DNA of 64,000 nucleotides, taken from positions 248,001-312,000 of the forward strand of contig KN834750.1 in the NCBI GenBank assembly GCA_000827265.1. Reading direction: 5' to 3'. Both the position numbers and the translations under genes were made by a program. The notes beneath the pieces were generated by a model that was given only the letters and a program-made list of their open reading frames with translations, was not told where the DNA came from and searched no databases. Origin of the DNA: Collybiopsis luxurians FD-317 M1. Lineage: Eukaryota; Basidiomycota; Agaricomycetes; Agaricales; Omphalotaceae. Shown one piece after another: positions 1-14,800 of this stretch (position 1 is its first letter; every line of letters starts with the position of its first letter).

Positions 1-18
1 CCCATAAATGACCATGAA

Positions 19-1161
19 ATGGCTACTCGTGTAAGGGGAAGTATCGAGACAGAAAACTCCGAAGTAAAACCCCTTGGAAGTCAGATTCTCTCGTTGCAGA
101 ACTGGATCTGTCGCCGATGCGTTCAGCACAGCCGTCAGAGTAATATGTCCTCCGTCGGAACGGCTTCGCAAAATATTGCTAAAAAATCGAGTGTTGATGA
201 CAAGCGCGCCGGTGAGTCCATCTGTGTGATATTAGGAAGAGGATTTTGACAATGCTCTGAAGTGTCTAGGGCTTCTAAACCTTCACAGGATGATCAAGAT
301 GCCATTGTTATCTCGGATTCAGACTCAGATGAAGTGCAGATTCTCGGGTCAAAGCCTGCATTGGGCCCAAGCTCTGATTCCGGTATATCAACGGAACGCG
401 GAGCGGAAATCCAATCTCCAAGTTACTCCATGCCGGGAACGTCTGCTCTTTCACATAGCCCGGGACCCAAGTTCAAACCTTCTTACTCGTTACCCCTACC
501 TCGTTCGCCATCAGCTACACAGGCAGCACATTCAGGTGCTACGTCCCGTAATGAATCGGACAAACGCGTCAAGCCAGACAAAGAGAAGTATCTACGATCT
601 GTTTCAGCTTCCGCAGACATTAGCATAGTGACCTCAGGTTCCTCTCCCTTTTCTTCGGGTGAGCCTGCCTCAGCGACGGCCGGGGCGAACAAGCCTATTC
701 ATAACCATGAAAGAACTGCTAAAAAGGAGATCGCAGCCTCGTCTACAGTGCTAAGCCGTATCAAAATGGCCCGCGCGGCTCGTAAAGTATCTTCTACTCC
801 CCTTCTTTTGGATACTCCCGTGCATGTTGCTGGGGCTTCTTCGGGAACAACTCAGCCACTCTCGCAGATCATAGAACGCCTGCATCGCACAGGTGATCAG
901 AAGAGCAGTACGAGGGTTGGGAAAACCGATAAAGCCCTCGATGATCGATATAGCTTGGTCGCACCTCACATATGTCAATGGATCTTGGCAGCGGAGCAAA
1001 CAGGAGAAGCGGGAGAAGATCAGAGAACAACATCAGAAGGCATTAAGCATGTTACCACAGCAGAGGTTGTGAAGGCAAAAACTCGGGGCAGAAGCAAACC
1101 GAAAGCGAGGAGATTTGACTTTGAAAAATATAGCCCAGATCTCCTCAACTTGATTCATTGA
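19..1161 (+). CDS. Disordered protein with SUMO-interacting-like motif
   Basis: I do not recognise this protein. Exon 1 starts at ATG 19; a 51-nt intron (about 212-262, GTGAGT...AAG) joins it in frame to a long second exon ending at TGA 1161, giving about 360 residues. The product is rich in Ser, Pro and Lys with little predicted order. Early in exon 2 an acidic hydrophobic stretch, DAIVISDSDSDE, looks like a SUMO-interacting motif. The C-terminus is basic (KTRGRSKPKARR) and ends in a short aromatic segment, which suggests a nuclear protein. The start is not secure: another ATG at 8 is in a different frame, and the gene may have exons left of the window. Confidence 0.5.
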
Positions 1162-1235
1162 AAATAGTCCGGAACGATTGTACAGATTATTGCTTTCGAT
1201 GTGTATGATATTATTGATACAGCAACAACTCGTAC

Positions 1236-2487
1236 TTACGGAGTGAAAGCGCCCTTACTTGACGACAACTCGGCCCCCAATTTGTACCCAAGGACCTACG
1301 TAAAGAGTTAGATAAGGGCACGAGGGAATGAAAAGGAATTGGCATACCTTTTCCCAGTCTAGCTTTGATCTCGTCATAGGCAAAGCCCTCCTCAAGCCCT
1401 TGAAAGTCTTCTCCGACATTTCAGAATACGTGTCATTCAGGGAATTTTGGTATTTTCCTTCTTCAGCTTCTATCAGCGCAAGTATCTTGGTCCCAGCGCT
1501 CTCAGGAGATGCAGTTACAATCGCTGGAGGAAGGGTCATCGATACCGAATGGGTGGTGGATAGTTGTACCTAGAACACACATCAATCATTGCAAATATCG
1601 AAAGTCAGCCAGGGAGGTTACCGACATTTCCTTGCTCGTAGTAATGCACGTGGACCAACATTGATCCTTTCATGGTATGGTCGTTCAAGTCAATGATATA
1701 CTCTGACCGCCATCGGCCAGACCTGGAGAAGTCAGAGATAGCCGATCCGAAATCATCGAGTGTCTCACCAAAAGTTTGTGGGATTATATTTGTTAGCGAC
1801 AATCTGTAAGATGAATTGATTCGGGATATGTTGACTGGAGAAGACGGAAGTCACTCCGGCGTGATAGTGAGCCAGAAGGTAGTTCAGCGATGCTTTTTCC
1901 AATGCAGTCCTAAAGGCACGGAAGTCTGTCGTGAAATTGCGTGTTTTTTGGAAATATTGCACACCTAAATGGCTCAAATTCTTCGTTGGGTTCGAAAGGT
2001 TGAGGATCCAAGGCTTCCTGAAAAATGTTTAGTAACGGCTGGCAAATCTAGAATCATCCAACGTACCAGAGCTATATGATCAAATACAAAACTTTTCTTC
2101 GATCGAGGGTCAATCCATCTTTCTTGACCTTCTCCTTCTTCAAAATTTGTCTGTAACCGGGCAGCCTCGCTGATGATTGACTACAAAACGCGGGTCTTAA
2201 TCCTGGTCAATTCCAGCCAACACAAAACGGACCTGATGATTCGTTTCAGGAATATCGACAGTAATAAACTGGGCGAGATTATATTTCTTTAGCGCAGGAA
2301 CAATTCCTTCTTGCAACAGGTCGTCATTGGATATTATATTGCGAACATCTGCTCCAGGTCGCGGTTGAGATCAAGGCAAGCGATGCGGAACGATTTGTAA
2401 CTAACCGTTCAGCACGTCATTTATCTCTCCTGGAGGCGACTGAAGAATAAATTCACAGGCAGCTTGAACTCTTTCCTCGGAATCCAT
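1236..2487 (-). CDS. CAP1: F-actin-capping protein subunit alpha
   Basis: Alpha subunit of the heterodimer that caps barbed ends of actin filaments at cortical patches. The N-terminus MDSEERVQAACEFI...PPGEINDVLN matches the family start (the PPGEFN-V-N pattern). Downstream exons carry the conserved core: YNPTNFW, SGRWRSEY, LVHVHYYEQGNV. The C-terminal part reads MSEKTFKGLRRALPMTRSKLDW, then crosses an intron (GTATGC...CGTAG, about 1296-1347) to EKVLGYKLGAEL and a stop at 1236. At least six exons are needed. The start at 2487 is chosen because the family N-terminus begins there. It lies 132 bp downstream of the stop of the flavin monooxygenase on the same strand. Confidence 0.93.
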
Positions 2488-2619
2488 TGCGTTCGTTGAG
2501 GTTGTCGGCTGTCGGTGTTGTTAGTCGACGCGGCAAAGCAATCACTTGAATAAGCGCCGGAGCCCATTTCAATACTTTCTCTATAATAATCTGATTTCCG
2601 TCAATTCTAAAGATTATTT

Positions 2620-4562
<1,943 letters not shown>

Positions 4563-5798
4563 TTTCAGTCGGTATAATGAAGTAGGAAGTTGAGAGCTTC
4601 ACTAAATAGGTTGAGGGGTTTCGTGTTTTCACACATGAAACCACGTTTTAAACGCTTGACATATCTCCATTTCCAAGTCCCGAGAAAGAAGGCTGAGGGC
4701 ATTTTTACTAAGCCCATTGTACTTACCAGATAGCTTTCGTTGGTGACGAATCACTGACGATTGACATTCTTCGCCTCGGATAGCGCAACTTTTTCGGCCT
4801 ATTGTGGTATGGTACGTACCGCTTTGAGTATCTACGGAAGTGATTGATATTTCATTCTGCGGTTTTGAGTTAGTGGGTTAAGAATATAGACAAGCCATTT
4901 ACGACCGTTTGAGGTTACCCTTCATATATAACTCGATAACGAGCACCCTGCTGGCTCCTCGAGCTTCATCCTCAGCCATTCTATGTTTACGGAGGTGACC
5001 GAAAGAGCTTTCTACTCAAGTTCTCAGGCAGGAATGCAATGGTGTGAGCTAAAGGGCCTAAAATACCCTACATACGGTATGTCAGTTAGTAATTTACATG
5101 CTTACGCCATGTTTTCGGAACAATCTCCTTGCAAATCTGACCGGCTAGCTAAGACTGAAGGGGCTGGGCCCCAGTTGCAACGATGAAAATTGTGACTTCT
5201 CCAACAGTCGGAGTGAGGGTGGGAGTCGGGACTGCTAAAATCCCGACCCAAGGCCAGGTGGAGCTCGTTTACTTCAATACTGTACATTTCTGCTTGACAA
5301 TTGCTACTGTATATAGTATGGAAGCGATTATAGATTATCATCTAATGTACAGTCATTCATGATCCTAGTTCATAGCCTGAGTAGTCCTTTCCATCTCAGG
5401 ATCTGAACTTCGTCCGGTATATCGAGCAATATGAGCATTCTGCAAGCTTGGCACCTCCAAAATGCGATAGGGTGAGTAACATCTTCGATGTAAGTATCGG
5501 ACGCGATGTCGAGACTCCCAGTCAGAGCTTAGCGTTGGGCTCTGCCGTGAATTTGAAAAATGGACTCCTTCCTAGTCATAATTTGCCAGTCATTCCGCAT
5601 CCTGATGAAGCTACATACAAGTAGAGCTAGCTGTCGCGCAATTTTTGATGGGTTTAATGACAGCTGGAGGGAGGGAGCCAATTCGCTTAACATCCGTCAC
5701 TCTCTTCTATAAAATCGAGCAACGCTCGCCAAGCATATTTGAATCTGATCATCTCTCATTGAAGTGTTACCCGAAGGACTGTTTAAAGTTCCTACGCG
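4563..5798. other. Divergent intergenic spacer, no gene seen
   Basis: About 1.2 kb between two divergently transcribed genes. Open frames here are short, begin without conserved sequence and show no splice pattern joining them. It probably holds promoters and 5' leaders of both neighbours. I see no repeat or RNA gene. Confidence 0.6.
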
Positions 5799-6524
5799 AT
5801 GCACTCTCCCTCGATGAAAGAAGGCTGGACTGCAGCCCAAACCATTGTTCGGGTCTGTTTTTTTTTTTTTCTTCTAGTTTACAATTTCTTTTCGCACTGA
5901 CTCCACTAAACTGCAGATCGAACAACCGCACAAATATACAGGACTTGAGAGAATTATGATAGCTGCGCAAGGGGACCTCCAGCGCCTTCTAAGGTACGTA
6001 CTACATTTGCTAAGTTATCGACAGTAACACCCCCTGAACAATGCTCTCCAAGTACGTTTTTCGCGGATATCATTACGGTAGAGGTTTTATATGCGCACAA
6101 CACCGCGCGAATAACTCCCGCATCCCCGGAATCTCCTGTCATTCAGACGCGTAAAGTTCTTCTCAAATGCCGTTCTGTTGTGGTCTGTACAGCGACATCC
6201 ACAGTAACGTTTACCTCTCCTGAGTGCGAGCGTCTCATGCTGGATGACAAGTTCGCTATAGGACAAACCTTCCGGCAGATGAAGGAAGTGCCGGACTTTT
6301 GTTTGAAGAGCGTCTTAATTGCTGAGACCGCTTCAGGCGAAGAGGAACTGAGCAGGATATATACCCTAACTTGTCCTGGAATTCATTGTGAAATTTTGGA
6401 AGTTTTTCCTTCGAGGAAAATGTTTGCGTCTGGAGAAAAATGGCTCGAACAGCAGCGCAATGGTTTTTCTCGTTGGAGACATGAACCAGATGCTTCCTCT
6501 GACACGGACTCGAGCTCTGAATGA
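5799..6524 (+). CDS. Chorismate-lyase-like (UbiC/UTRA-fold) orphan protein
   Basis: Three exons give about 200 residues. Exon 1 from ATG 5799 ends at 5852; intron 5853-5916 contains a T run; exon 2 carries GLERIMIAAQGDLQRLL; intron 5994-6052 ends CTCCAAG; exon 3 continues STFFADIITVEVLY and runs to TGA 6524. The order of G-x-L-x-R-LL followed by a short-hydrophobic VEVLY strand, a KVLLKCRSVVVCTA strand and an IGQTF-R motif resembles the chorismate lyase/UTRA fold. That is a pattern match by eye, not a confirmed family, and the catalytic residues are not certain. The C-terminus is acidic and serine rich. Coding potential is well supported because all three exons join in one frame. Confidence 0.68.
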
Positions 6525-6699
6525 AGGACGAATGTGTTTAGAATAGCCGTGGTAGCAGTAGATAGCTAAGTAATCCAGTACTGTAGCGGCTAGTAGCGGT
6601 CCGGACGCGACCAGCTAAAATTCACGGTTCCGAGTCGGACTAACGCGACTCTCATGCAGATTTGAGAATAGAGTCTATTTATCTCGCCCACTTTTTCAA

Positions 6700-9412
6700 A
6701 TGCTCTCGGTCTCTGCAGGGAGATTGGCTCTTCAAACATCCTTATTTCGGCTTTCTTCCCCTGCCAAAAGACGTGCTTCATCTTGGTCTGCTCGCTCTTC
6801 CGACCCTTTGATAGAATCTGCACCAGCGCTTTCTGTTCTATCAGCCAGACTATCTGAAAGGCTTAGAGCAAGGGCTGAAGGAAGACCCCTCCAATCTCGT
6901 GATGCCCACGCTGTCGTCGAGACCATTAAGGAAAACATCGAGGCCCCAGGAGCAAATAAGAAGAAGAAGAAGAAGAAGAAAAAGGCAAAGGCCAGGGAGG
7001 CTATTGAAAGACGTCCATTAGATATTGAGGGCTGGGAAGAAGGTTGGGGCGAAGATGGCGCGTTCATCGTTGGTTATTGACCCGTTATTCTTATGAACTT
7101 TCCTTTCAGACTTGAAAGCAGACGCAGAACCAGACACTCAGGCTCGCGGTCCTCCCCCACATGTCCGTTTTCCTGTCGACTATTCACGGCGTCTGGAAGG
7201 ACTCTTGGAAGATATACCTAAAACCGTACTTCAAGATTTATCCCCCCCAACTAAACAACACCCAATCGTAAACTTGCATCACGGATTGGACCGCGTATTG
7301 TTCAAGTATTGATAGCTTTTGGTGTCTGATGTGCTGCTTCTCATGCAACTTGATAGTCCCGGAGTTCACTGGTTGCGAGATCCTCGATCCCGCGTTTATA
7401 ACTTTCCGCCCGCTCTGGGTATTATCCCTAAAGTTTTTGACTTCGCATTCGAGCGTCTCACTGGCTTCATTAGAAGTTCCCGCGATCAGGTCAGCATTTG
7501 TCAGGTCGATCCGGAAGTAAGATGCTAATAATGAACAATCAGGACCTATGGGCTTTGGCCAAGCAAGAAGGTCGAAAATTCGGAGGCTCAACCTCGTCAC
7601 TTTCGGGAATGCTCTGCCATATATATTTCTTACTCTCCGGTAACAAGACGGTGGACACAAGTGCTTTAGGGCTGGAATTTCGAAGAGAAGTAGGCATCCC
7701 GTTACAACCAGATGGTGTTATTCTTAATTCCACACTGCAGGCCCCAACTTTCACGCCTGGCCAACGTATGCCAGCTTCTGTTATATTCAACTATCATGAT
7801 GGCGTATATTCAATCGATTCCTCGTCAAAATCAAGCGACGCGGATAAAAATATTCTTGTCTGGATGGGCATGGTCCTCGAGAAATATCTCACTGTGCCTT
7901 CCGAAGAGTTCCTCTCCTACATTCGATCGCATAGAACGCCATCAGAAAAACTTACTGAGGAACCCATGAGAGAAGCTTATCGATACTCAAAGGTAATACT
8001 TCCTCCTACTGCTCCGACTGCATGAACTCATATCTTCCAGTCAGATAAATTTGTAATGCGCTCCCAGCTGGATTGTCACGATAGCCGTCTTCCTGGCACT
8101 GGCGTTTTCGATATAAAAACTCGAGCGTGTCTTCCTATCCGCATGGACATTCTCAATTTCGAGGTTTGCATCCGTATTCCTCTCAGATTCAATTCGAGAT
8201 CTAACCATAACGACTAGGAAAACTCTGGTTATGTTATCAGGCGAAACAGTGGTTTCGTAGAGAGCTTTGAGAGAGAGTACTACGATCTCATTCGCTCCGC
8301 GTTTCTCAAATATCAGTTCCAGGCGCGTATCGGAAATATGGACGGAGTGTTCGTCGCATACCACAATACCGCCAGATTGTTCGGTTTCCAGTATGTTTCT
8401 CTAGAAGAGATGGACCAGCGGCTGTTTGGGGCAGCACCAGGTGCTGGTGACAGAGTTTTCCAGAAGAGCATAGAATTGCTTGAGCTGGTGTCCGAGGAAA
8501 TTGCTTCATGCTTTCCGGGACAGGTACGTGTCAATGCCTTTACTCACCACAAAAATAAATTTATCTACCTAGTCCGTCAAATGTATGTTCGAGACGCAAG
8601 ACGGTGTCGGTAAAGACTTGAATATCTGGGTTGAACCATATTCCGCAAATTCTGGAAACGAGGAAAACAATGACCAACCGGGACCAATAAAACAGATTAC
8701 AGTGTCTGCAAACAGCTACTACGGCGAGACCCCATCTAAAGGAGCAAGATGTGTGGGTGATATGGAAAAACCTTGTTAGTACGCTGTCTTCATCGTTTCC
8801 TCCTCCGGTGCTCACTTTTTTCTTCCAGGGACTGTTCATTGGGTCATCACTCACCTTCCCTCTGGTCCCGCGAAGGAGCCCGAAATCCGTGCCGCCCTGC
8901 AGGGTGCGTATGATCGACAATTCCGTGCGTACGCTATCCCGACCGGAGTTGCACCGGATAAGATTCGAGAATGGTGGGAAACACTGGACTTTAGTGGCAA
9001 AAAGCGGCTTCAAATACCTATCATTCCGAGCGATGATGAGGGCAGTGAAGGAGTCGAAATGGATTCGTCTGCTCCATTATCTTCGGATCCTCTACCTGAT
9101 TCGTTCTTTGAAATGAATTTCATCGAGCCTGGCGAACGCATTCAAGCCCTCCGTGACCTTGCTAACGTTGGCAGAGCAGAAACGATCAAGATTGGTTTGG
9201 AGGATAGAGGGAAACCTAAAGTTGTCTTTGGTATTGGAGAGGTTGACTGGGAGGATACTTTGGCAGAGGAAGAGATTGCTAGGAAGGAAGCGGCGACTAC
9301 AGAAGAGACGCAAGGAGAAATGGATTCTCGAGCTATTCACGATGCCGCTGAGAGAAAACTGAGTGAGATGACATTGGAGGAGAGCAAACCGGACACAGGA
9401 TCAACCTCCTGA
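6700..9412 (+). CDS. PET127: Mitochondrial RNA-processing protein Pet127
   Basis: Pet127 acts at the mitochondrial inner membrane in 5' processing and turnover of mitochondrial RNA, and the family is related to PD-(D/E)XK nucleases. The N-terminus is basic and Ser/Arg rich, as expected for import. A nine-lysine run lies near residue 90. The conserved block LHHGLDRVLFN-PGVHWLRDPRSRVYNF is restored by removing the intron beginning GTATTG near 7309. Downstream come LCHIYFLLSGN, the long ILVWMGMVLEKYL region, FDIKTRACLPIRMDILNFE (acidic and Lys residues typical of the nuclease core), ARLFGFQYVSLEEMDQRLFG and a charged C-terminus. At least seven introns are needed. Stop at 9412. Confidence 0.9.
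6958..6984 (+). repeat. AAG microsatellite coding for nine lysines
   Basis: A nearly pure AAG trinucleotide tract (one AAA unit near the end) inside the first exon of PET127. It encodes nine lysines in a row shortly after the presumed mitochondrial presequence. Repeats of this kind change length easily, so alleles may differ in lysine number. Confidence 0.9.
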
Positions 9413-9886
9413 TAATTGGATGGTGTATAGCCGCTAGGATCTAGAGGGCGATCGCGAGCACATAAAGCTACTTATCTTACAGAAGTATAATCTACTAAAA
9501 ACATGTCCATCGAGAATGCATTACAGGTATTACTGCCCTTACTAGCCGTGTATCCAGCAAAGCCAGCGTGATGCCGATTTCTTGCCGAGAGTTCAAGTGG
9601 CTCAGTTTGGAAAGAACAGCTGAGTTTTGAGGCTCTCATTTACCCAGAAGACCCACTTTTTTCTTGCTCTTACCTTGTCAAAAAAGAGCATTTCAAGGTA
9701 CTCAGATACTGTAAGGAATCTGAAACGCATCAAGGTTTCTACCTTTTTCTCGGTTTGAATCGGGTAATGAACCGGAAAGACGCGGGACTACATTGTGACT
9801 AGGTATAAAATGCCACAGCCAGCGGGCTTTTCGTCAAGACAAAATCTTACTCCCCCAGCCATCTGACATTGGCGTCTTTCATACTC
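9413..9886 (+). other. Intergenic region, promoter of alternative oxidase
   Basis: Holds the 3' end of PET127 and the promoter and leader of the downstream oxidase gene. A TATA-like element is listed separately. Nothing else could be recognised. Confidence 0.55.
9804..9810 (+). promoter_or_regulatory. TATA-like element of AOX
   Basis: TATAAAA lies 77 bp before the chosen ATG of the alternative oxidase at 9887, a usual distance for a fungal TATA box with a short leader. It is sequence evidence only. Confidence 0.5.
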
Positions 9887-11558
9887 ATGCTACAACACCC
9901 TGTGGCCACTCTCGCTCCTCATATTGGAAGAGGCATCGGTTATCGCGTAGTTTTAATCGGCTCTCTCAGGCTGACCGCGTCTTGCGAAGCTCGCAGAGGA
10001 CTATCTTCAACCGTTCGCCGTTTCAATGACTTAACAGGTCGAAAAGCAAAAGCAGCAGCTGTTGGACCCCATAAGCGTTAGTTCGTTTCTTATGATAGAG
10101 ATTGAATACTCATACATCTTGACATCTTGACAGGTGATTCATCTTTGCCTTCCACTCCATCGACTGTTGGAGACATTCCATACCCAAATGGAGGCCATCA
10201 CGGCGATTGGGTGCTCTTCCATCCTGTGTACACCCCCGAAGAACTCAAAGCTGTCGAGGTACGATTTTATCTTACTCCAAGGCGGATATTGAATTGACAA
10301 AAGAATCTCTCTAGGTGTTACATCGCAACGCTACTACCTTTTCTGACAAGCTGGCCGCAAATTTGGTCAAGCTGTGTAGGTCCGTGGCTTCTGGAGCACT
10401 TTGAATGAATATCAATACTTAGTATTTGATGACAGATGGGGATACGATCTCGTATCAGGCTATAAACACAAAGAGATACCTCCTGGCGCAAACATGACTC
10501 TCGAGCAGCTCCGAAAAGAAGGGTATGTTTTAGATCATAAGCAATGGTTGCAAGTAAGCGTTTATGCATCTGCCGACCGGGCCATCGTCTGACTTGAGAA
10601 ACCAGCGAATTCTGTTTCTCGAATCCATCGCCGGTGTCCCTGGAATGGTCGCTGCAACTGCACGACACCTTCAGAGTTTACGACTTTTCCGTCGAGATAA
10701 TGGATGGTATGTCCATTTATTTGTATTGTTACAGAACTATCCAGACTGTATTCTAGGATCCATACTTGCCTAGAGGAAGCAGAAAATGAGCGAATGCATT
10801 TAATGTTAGTATTGCAAGTCTGATGGCCTGATGTTACCAGATCTCAACTCTCTTTAGGACTTTTATGACCCTTCGAAATCCCTCTATCTTTTTCCGAGCA
10901 TTGATACTTGGTGCTCAGGGTGTTTTTTACAACTTGTTCTGTGCGTCCAGCTATCCGGTGCAATACATCCTCAACACTCACTTTACTAGTCCTTACATAT
11001 CTCTTCGCCCCTCGCGCATGTCATCGCTTTGTTGGACATCTAGAAGAAGAGGCTGTTCTCACATAGTGAGTATCTTACAGCTAACACCTCCATATTGAAC
11101 TAAGCATTCGAAACACCTATAGCACCAAATGTATCAAAGAGATGGAAGCAGGCCGAGTACCAGAATGGTATGTGAATGTCTTGATCCTGAGGACGCTTGA
11201 AATTCTCAGTATGAAATCTTTCAGGTCTGATATGCCAGCTCCTCAGATTGCCATCGATTATTGGCGTCTAGCCCCCGATGCTAAACTGCTGGACGTCATA
11301 TACGCTGTTCGCTCGGATGAGACTACCCACCGATTTGTGAATCATAGTCTCGCCAACCTCGATAGCAAAACCGATGTGAACCCCTTCGCTCTCAGGGAAC
11401 CCGACATGCACACAAAGGGCAAGAAAATCGCGTAAGTATCTAGATTAGAAGCATTTTTCACAGTCTGACAGGAATCTCCTAGCTTCGAACGACCTGAAGC
11501 CGAAGAATATTTCAAAGAAAGTCGTGAGATGCTTCGCAAAGCTCTGTCGGATTCCTAA
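9887..11558 (+). CDS. AOX1: Mitochondrial alternative oxidase
   Basis: Di-iron ubiquinol oxidase of the inner mitochondrial membrane that passes electrons from ubiquinol to oxygen without pumping protons. The basic N-terminus ([11 protein letters not shown]...) looks like a presequence. Exons give [18 protein letters not shown], then [15 protein letters not shown], the iron-ligand motif [10 protein letters not shown], the second motif EEEAV, and [15 protein letters not shown] with the last Glu and His ligands. So the diagnostic E, EXXH, E, EXXH set is complete. About eight short introns. ATG 9887 is preferred because the longer frame upstream starts with TTG. Stop TAA ends at 11558. Confidence 0.95.
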
Positions 11559-11809
11559 GTCTTCTGGAAAAATGTCACTAGTTTCAGCTCTGGAAATAGT
11601 AATTATACTAGAATCACTATAATCCCTTCTCAATCTGTATAATTGTAGCCCTGTATACTTGATTCTAATCATTGAACATGAGAATACAGGTTGAAGAAAA
11701 CCCCTATTTAGTAACTTTAGCGCGCGAATAAAGTCCCATTGATGTCATCCATACTCTCATTATCCATACTCTCTTTATCTCCCGCCGCTCAACTCCTCAC
11801 CGCCTTTCG

Positions 11810-14800
11810 ATGGCCCCTCCAATAGTGAGATTTATCTCGAGCTCTTCTGTCGCAACCACATCTGCTTCCAAGCTGGATGACCCGGTTCCTCAGCACGGCC
11901 ACCGCCGCATATTCGTCGGACCTATGCCACAGAAAGTTTTACCTATACCCGAAGAATTGAAGAAACGAAACAAAAGAAAGCATATTTTTCCTGGAATACA
12001 CAGTTCAGATTCAGAAGATGAACAAATTCGGCGAATTATCAATCATTACGCGCGAAGTTTCTTTCTCCAGGAAAGTGGAGGGCGAGAAGAGGACTCAAAC
12101 TGGGGAGAAAATGAAGAGCAGAGTACCAGAGAAGAAATGTACCGGCGGTGGAATGAAAGCGAATGGGGAGTCGCTTTACGTCGTCTTCGAGGTCGTTCCG
12201 ACTCCGATGTGAACAAAAATGCAACCAATAGCTGGATTGGAGGAAGTTTCGAGATTGGGACTATTGCTGGATTAAACATTATAGCGGAAGAAGAGACTCT
12301 ATCTAGGATTTCCAGTCGTAATTCGGCACAACCACCTGCTCCATTTTTTCCTCTTGATACAGTTCTTGAGCCCCTCAGCGACTCCAGGTTGAACAACCAG
12401 TTCAGCGAACAGCAAACCCAGCAGACTTTTGTCACCGCTCCCACTGAACCCTCTGAATCTGCCAAATCTCAATCCGTTTCTCCCCCAAACCCTTCGTCGA
12501 ATAACGATCTACTACTTCCGGCTAACGAAAATCCTGTTTCCCGTGCCGCGAGTTCTACTTCGAGCACTCCTCTCCTTCGCCCTTCGGTATCCCTGCAGCC
12601 AGATTCGGGTCCAAGCCAGACTCAATCGGAACCTTCACGCCATCCAATCATGAAGCTCCCCAACCTGCCTTCATTATCTTCAGCTGGTAATTCGCCCAAC
12701 AAAAGCAAGAAAACCGTCCATTACGCGCTTTCACCTGTGGAAAGCGACTCCTCACTTCCTGCCCCGCCTACCGAGGTTCTGGAACGTACCGGTACAGATG
12801 TAAGTGGCACCAGTGCTGGTGCCATGAGCATATCCGCTGCAGAAGATCCAAAACTTTTGGGAGATGTTGCTATGAGAGGTTTGCTAACTTCAATTTGCGC
12901 ATTTTCTTTGTTTACTTAACCATGACAAAAGATAGAATGTATGTGAGGGCTTATTCTACTGACAGAGTAGACGTGTTTACTAGCTTCGATGAATCCGTTC
13001 ATCGCGTCACACGCAACCTCAAGTTTGAGGGTCGGGGCGAGTTTCTCGTGGTTTGGCGAAAGGACTATCTCGAGATATATGAGAATTATGTTAGTACATA
13101 TACACCTCTGCTTCTTTCAAAGCGCTACTCACGTCACCTAGACCATAGGAATGAAGGAATGGATCACTCACCATAAATATCTTGCTTTTATTATTCCTTT
13201 GAAAGGCTCCAGAACCCGACTTTTTCTCTATTCTTTTGTGGACCTGACGTTTTGTATAACGTGTAGCCCTACTTCTCGACGGTTCAATCCAGTCAAAGCA
13301 AAGTGGAATATTCATTCATCGAAAGAAGGATCCAATATCTTTATTTTCAACGTCAAGAGTCGTACCCGTGCGTTTGATTGGATATGGCGGTTATGGTCAG
13401 TCCTCCTTCAACGTCAATACATTTCTTTATTCATGACTAGGCTACTCAGGAGATTTCGTTCGGGCGTTCTACCCCCTGTGGTTGAAATTCGTGTACCTCG
13501 CCTAGACAACAAGCTGAAAATAGAGATGCCGAATGTGGACAGTATTCAGACATACAAGATTTTTTCCAATGAGAACCTCATTTCTCTCAGTATGCACTCC
13601 TTGCGGGCTGTGCCGGATTGGAAATTTGTTATCGAACGACAGCTGGCAGCAGGAAACTCGCTGCACTTGTGCTGGCGGGATAGTTCGTATATAGATTGGG
13701 TATGGTTGCACGATGATACTGAAGGGCGACCGAGGGACTGGGCCGTTTTGTGCGGTTTAGCTTTGAAGCAGGTAGGTGCATGTGTCAAGTGCTAGTCGAC
13801 TGTACTAATCCTCTTTCCCGCAGTCAAATGCTCCTGTGCATCTAGAATTGCGGATGGCGGAACATCGCACTACTTTCGTTCTCCAGCGAGATGGGTCTCG
13901 TCTCTACGAGCCACCTGCGATTGAAGGTTACGTGGATCGTATCAAGCCCAACAGCCAGACCAAACAGCCACTTTACTTGGTCACCCACGAAGGCAATCTT
14001 TTCGTCTTAAATACTTCCAATCCGCATCCTCCTATGCCTCTCGGAGCCGCTCATGAGCTCATGGGACCCGATGTAAATTATGCTCAAGAGTTGCAAAAAT
14101 CTGAAGTGCAACGAGGCATTCGGCAACTTTTAGACGCTACAGGCGTCATGGACCTCAGGTCGATTATGGCCGTCAGACGAGCAAAACATCCGGTCATGCA
14201 GGGAGCGCATGATCATACGGAAGAAGAGGAAGAACATTTACTCGAAGTCGTCGAAGAAGCTAGCCAAAGTGATCGGGAAGATGCTGGAGGAGAAGAAGTA
14301 CTCAACAAGAGCGCGGATAAACGCCAGCTGAAGATGAAGAGGTCGTTGGAACTACTTTTGACCAATGGGCATGTTTTACGCTTCGAGGTCTGTGTGGATC
14401 AGCTGCAATTGCTGGTCTGAAAACTTAACGATTCTGTCAGACGTATTCATGCCTGGTCACGCTTGAATGGATAGAGCGGTTGCAGGCGCTCGTGCGTTAT
14501 TGGAAGTTGAAGCATCGTAACGATGCTAAGGAGGAAATGGAGCTCGCCCAAGCTTTTCGGCCGTTGGTAACGCCTCATACTTACGCAGAGGTTGAACGGA
14601 CGCCCTACGCTGAATCACCGGTCGACCTCTCTTCCCCTTTGCCAGCTCTAGGGTCCATGTTCAATTGGTGTGTATTGGAAGGGTGCAAGCCTATTATCAA
14701 GAGTGGAAAGGTATTCATGAAGAGAGGCCTCCATTCTCAGTATGGGTAAGAATTAAAGACGCGCTTTATCGGCTGATTCTGATTCTTCCAATCAGGTTAA

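Noticed and set aside
1..30. ATG at 8 as start of the first gene
   Set aside because: That frame stops after eight codons; the ATG at 19 is in the frame that continues through the intron.
4983..5341. Possible small genes in the 5-kb spacer
   Set aside because: Short frames only, no protein-like conservation, no joinable exons.
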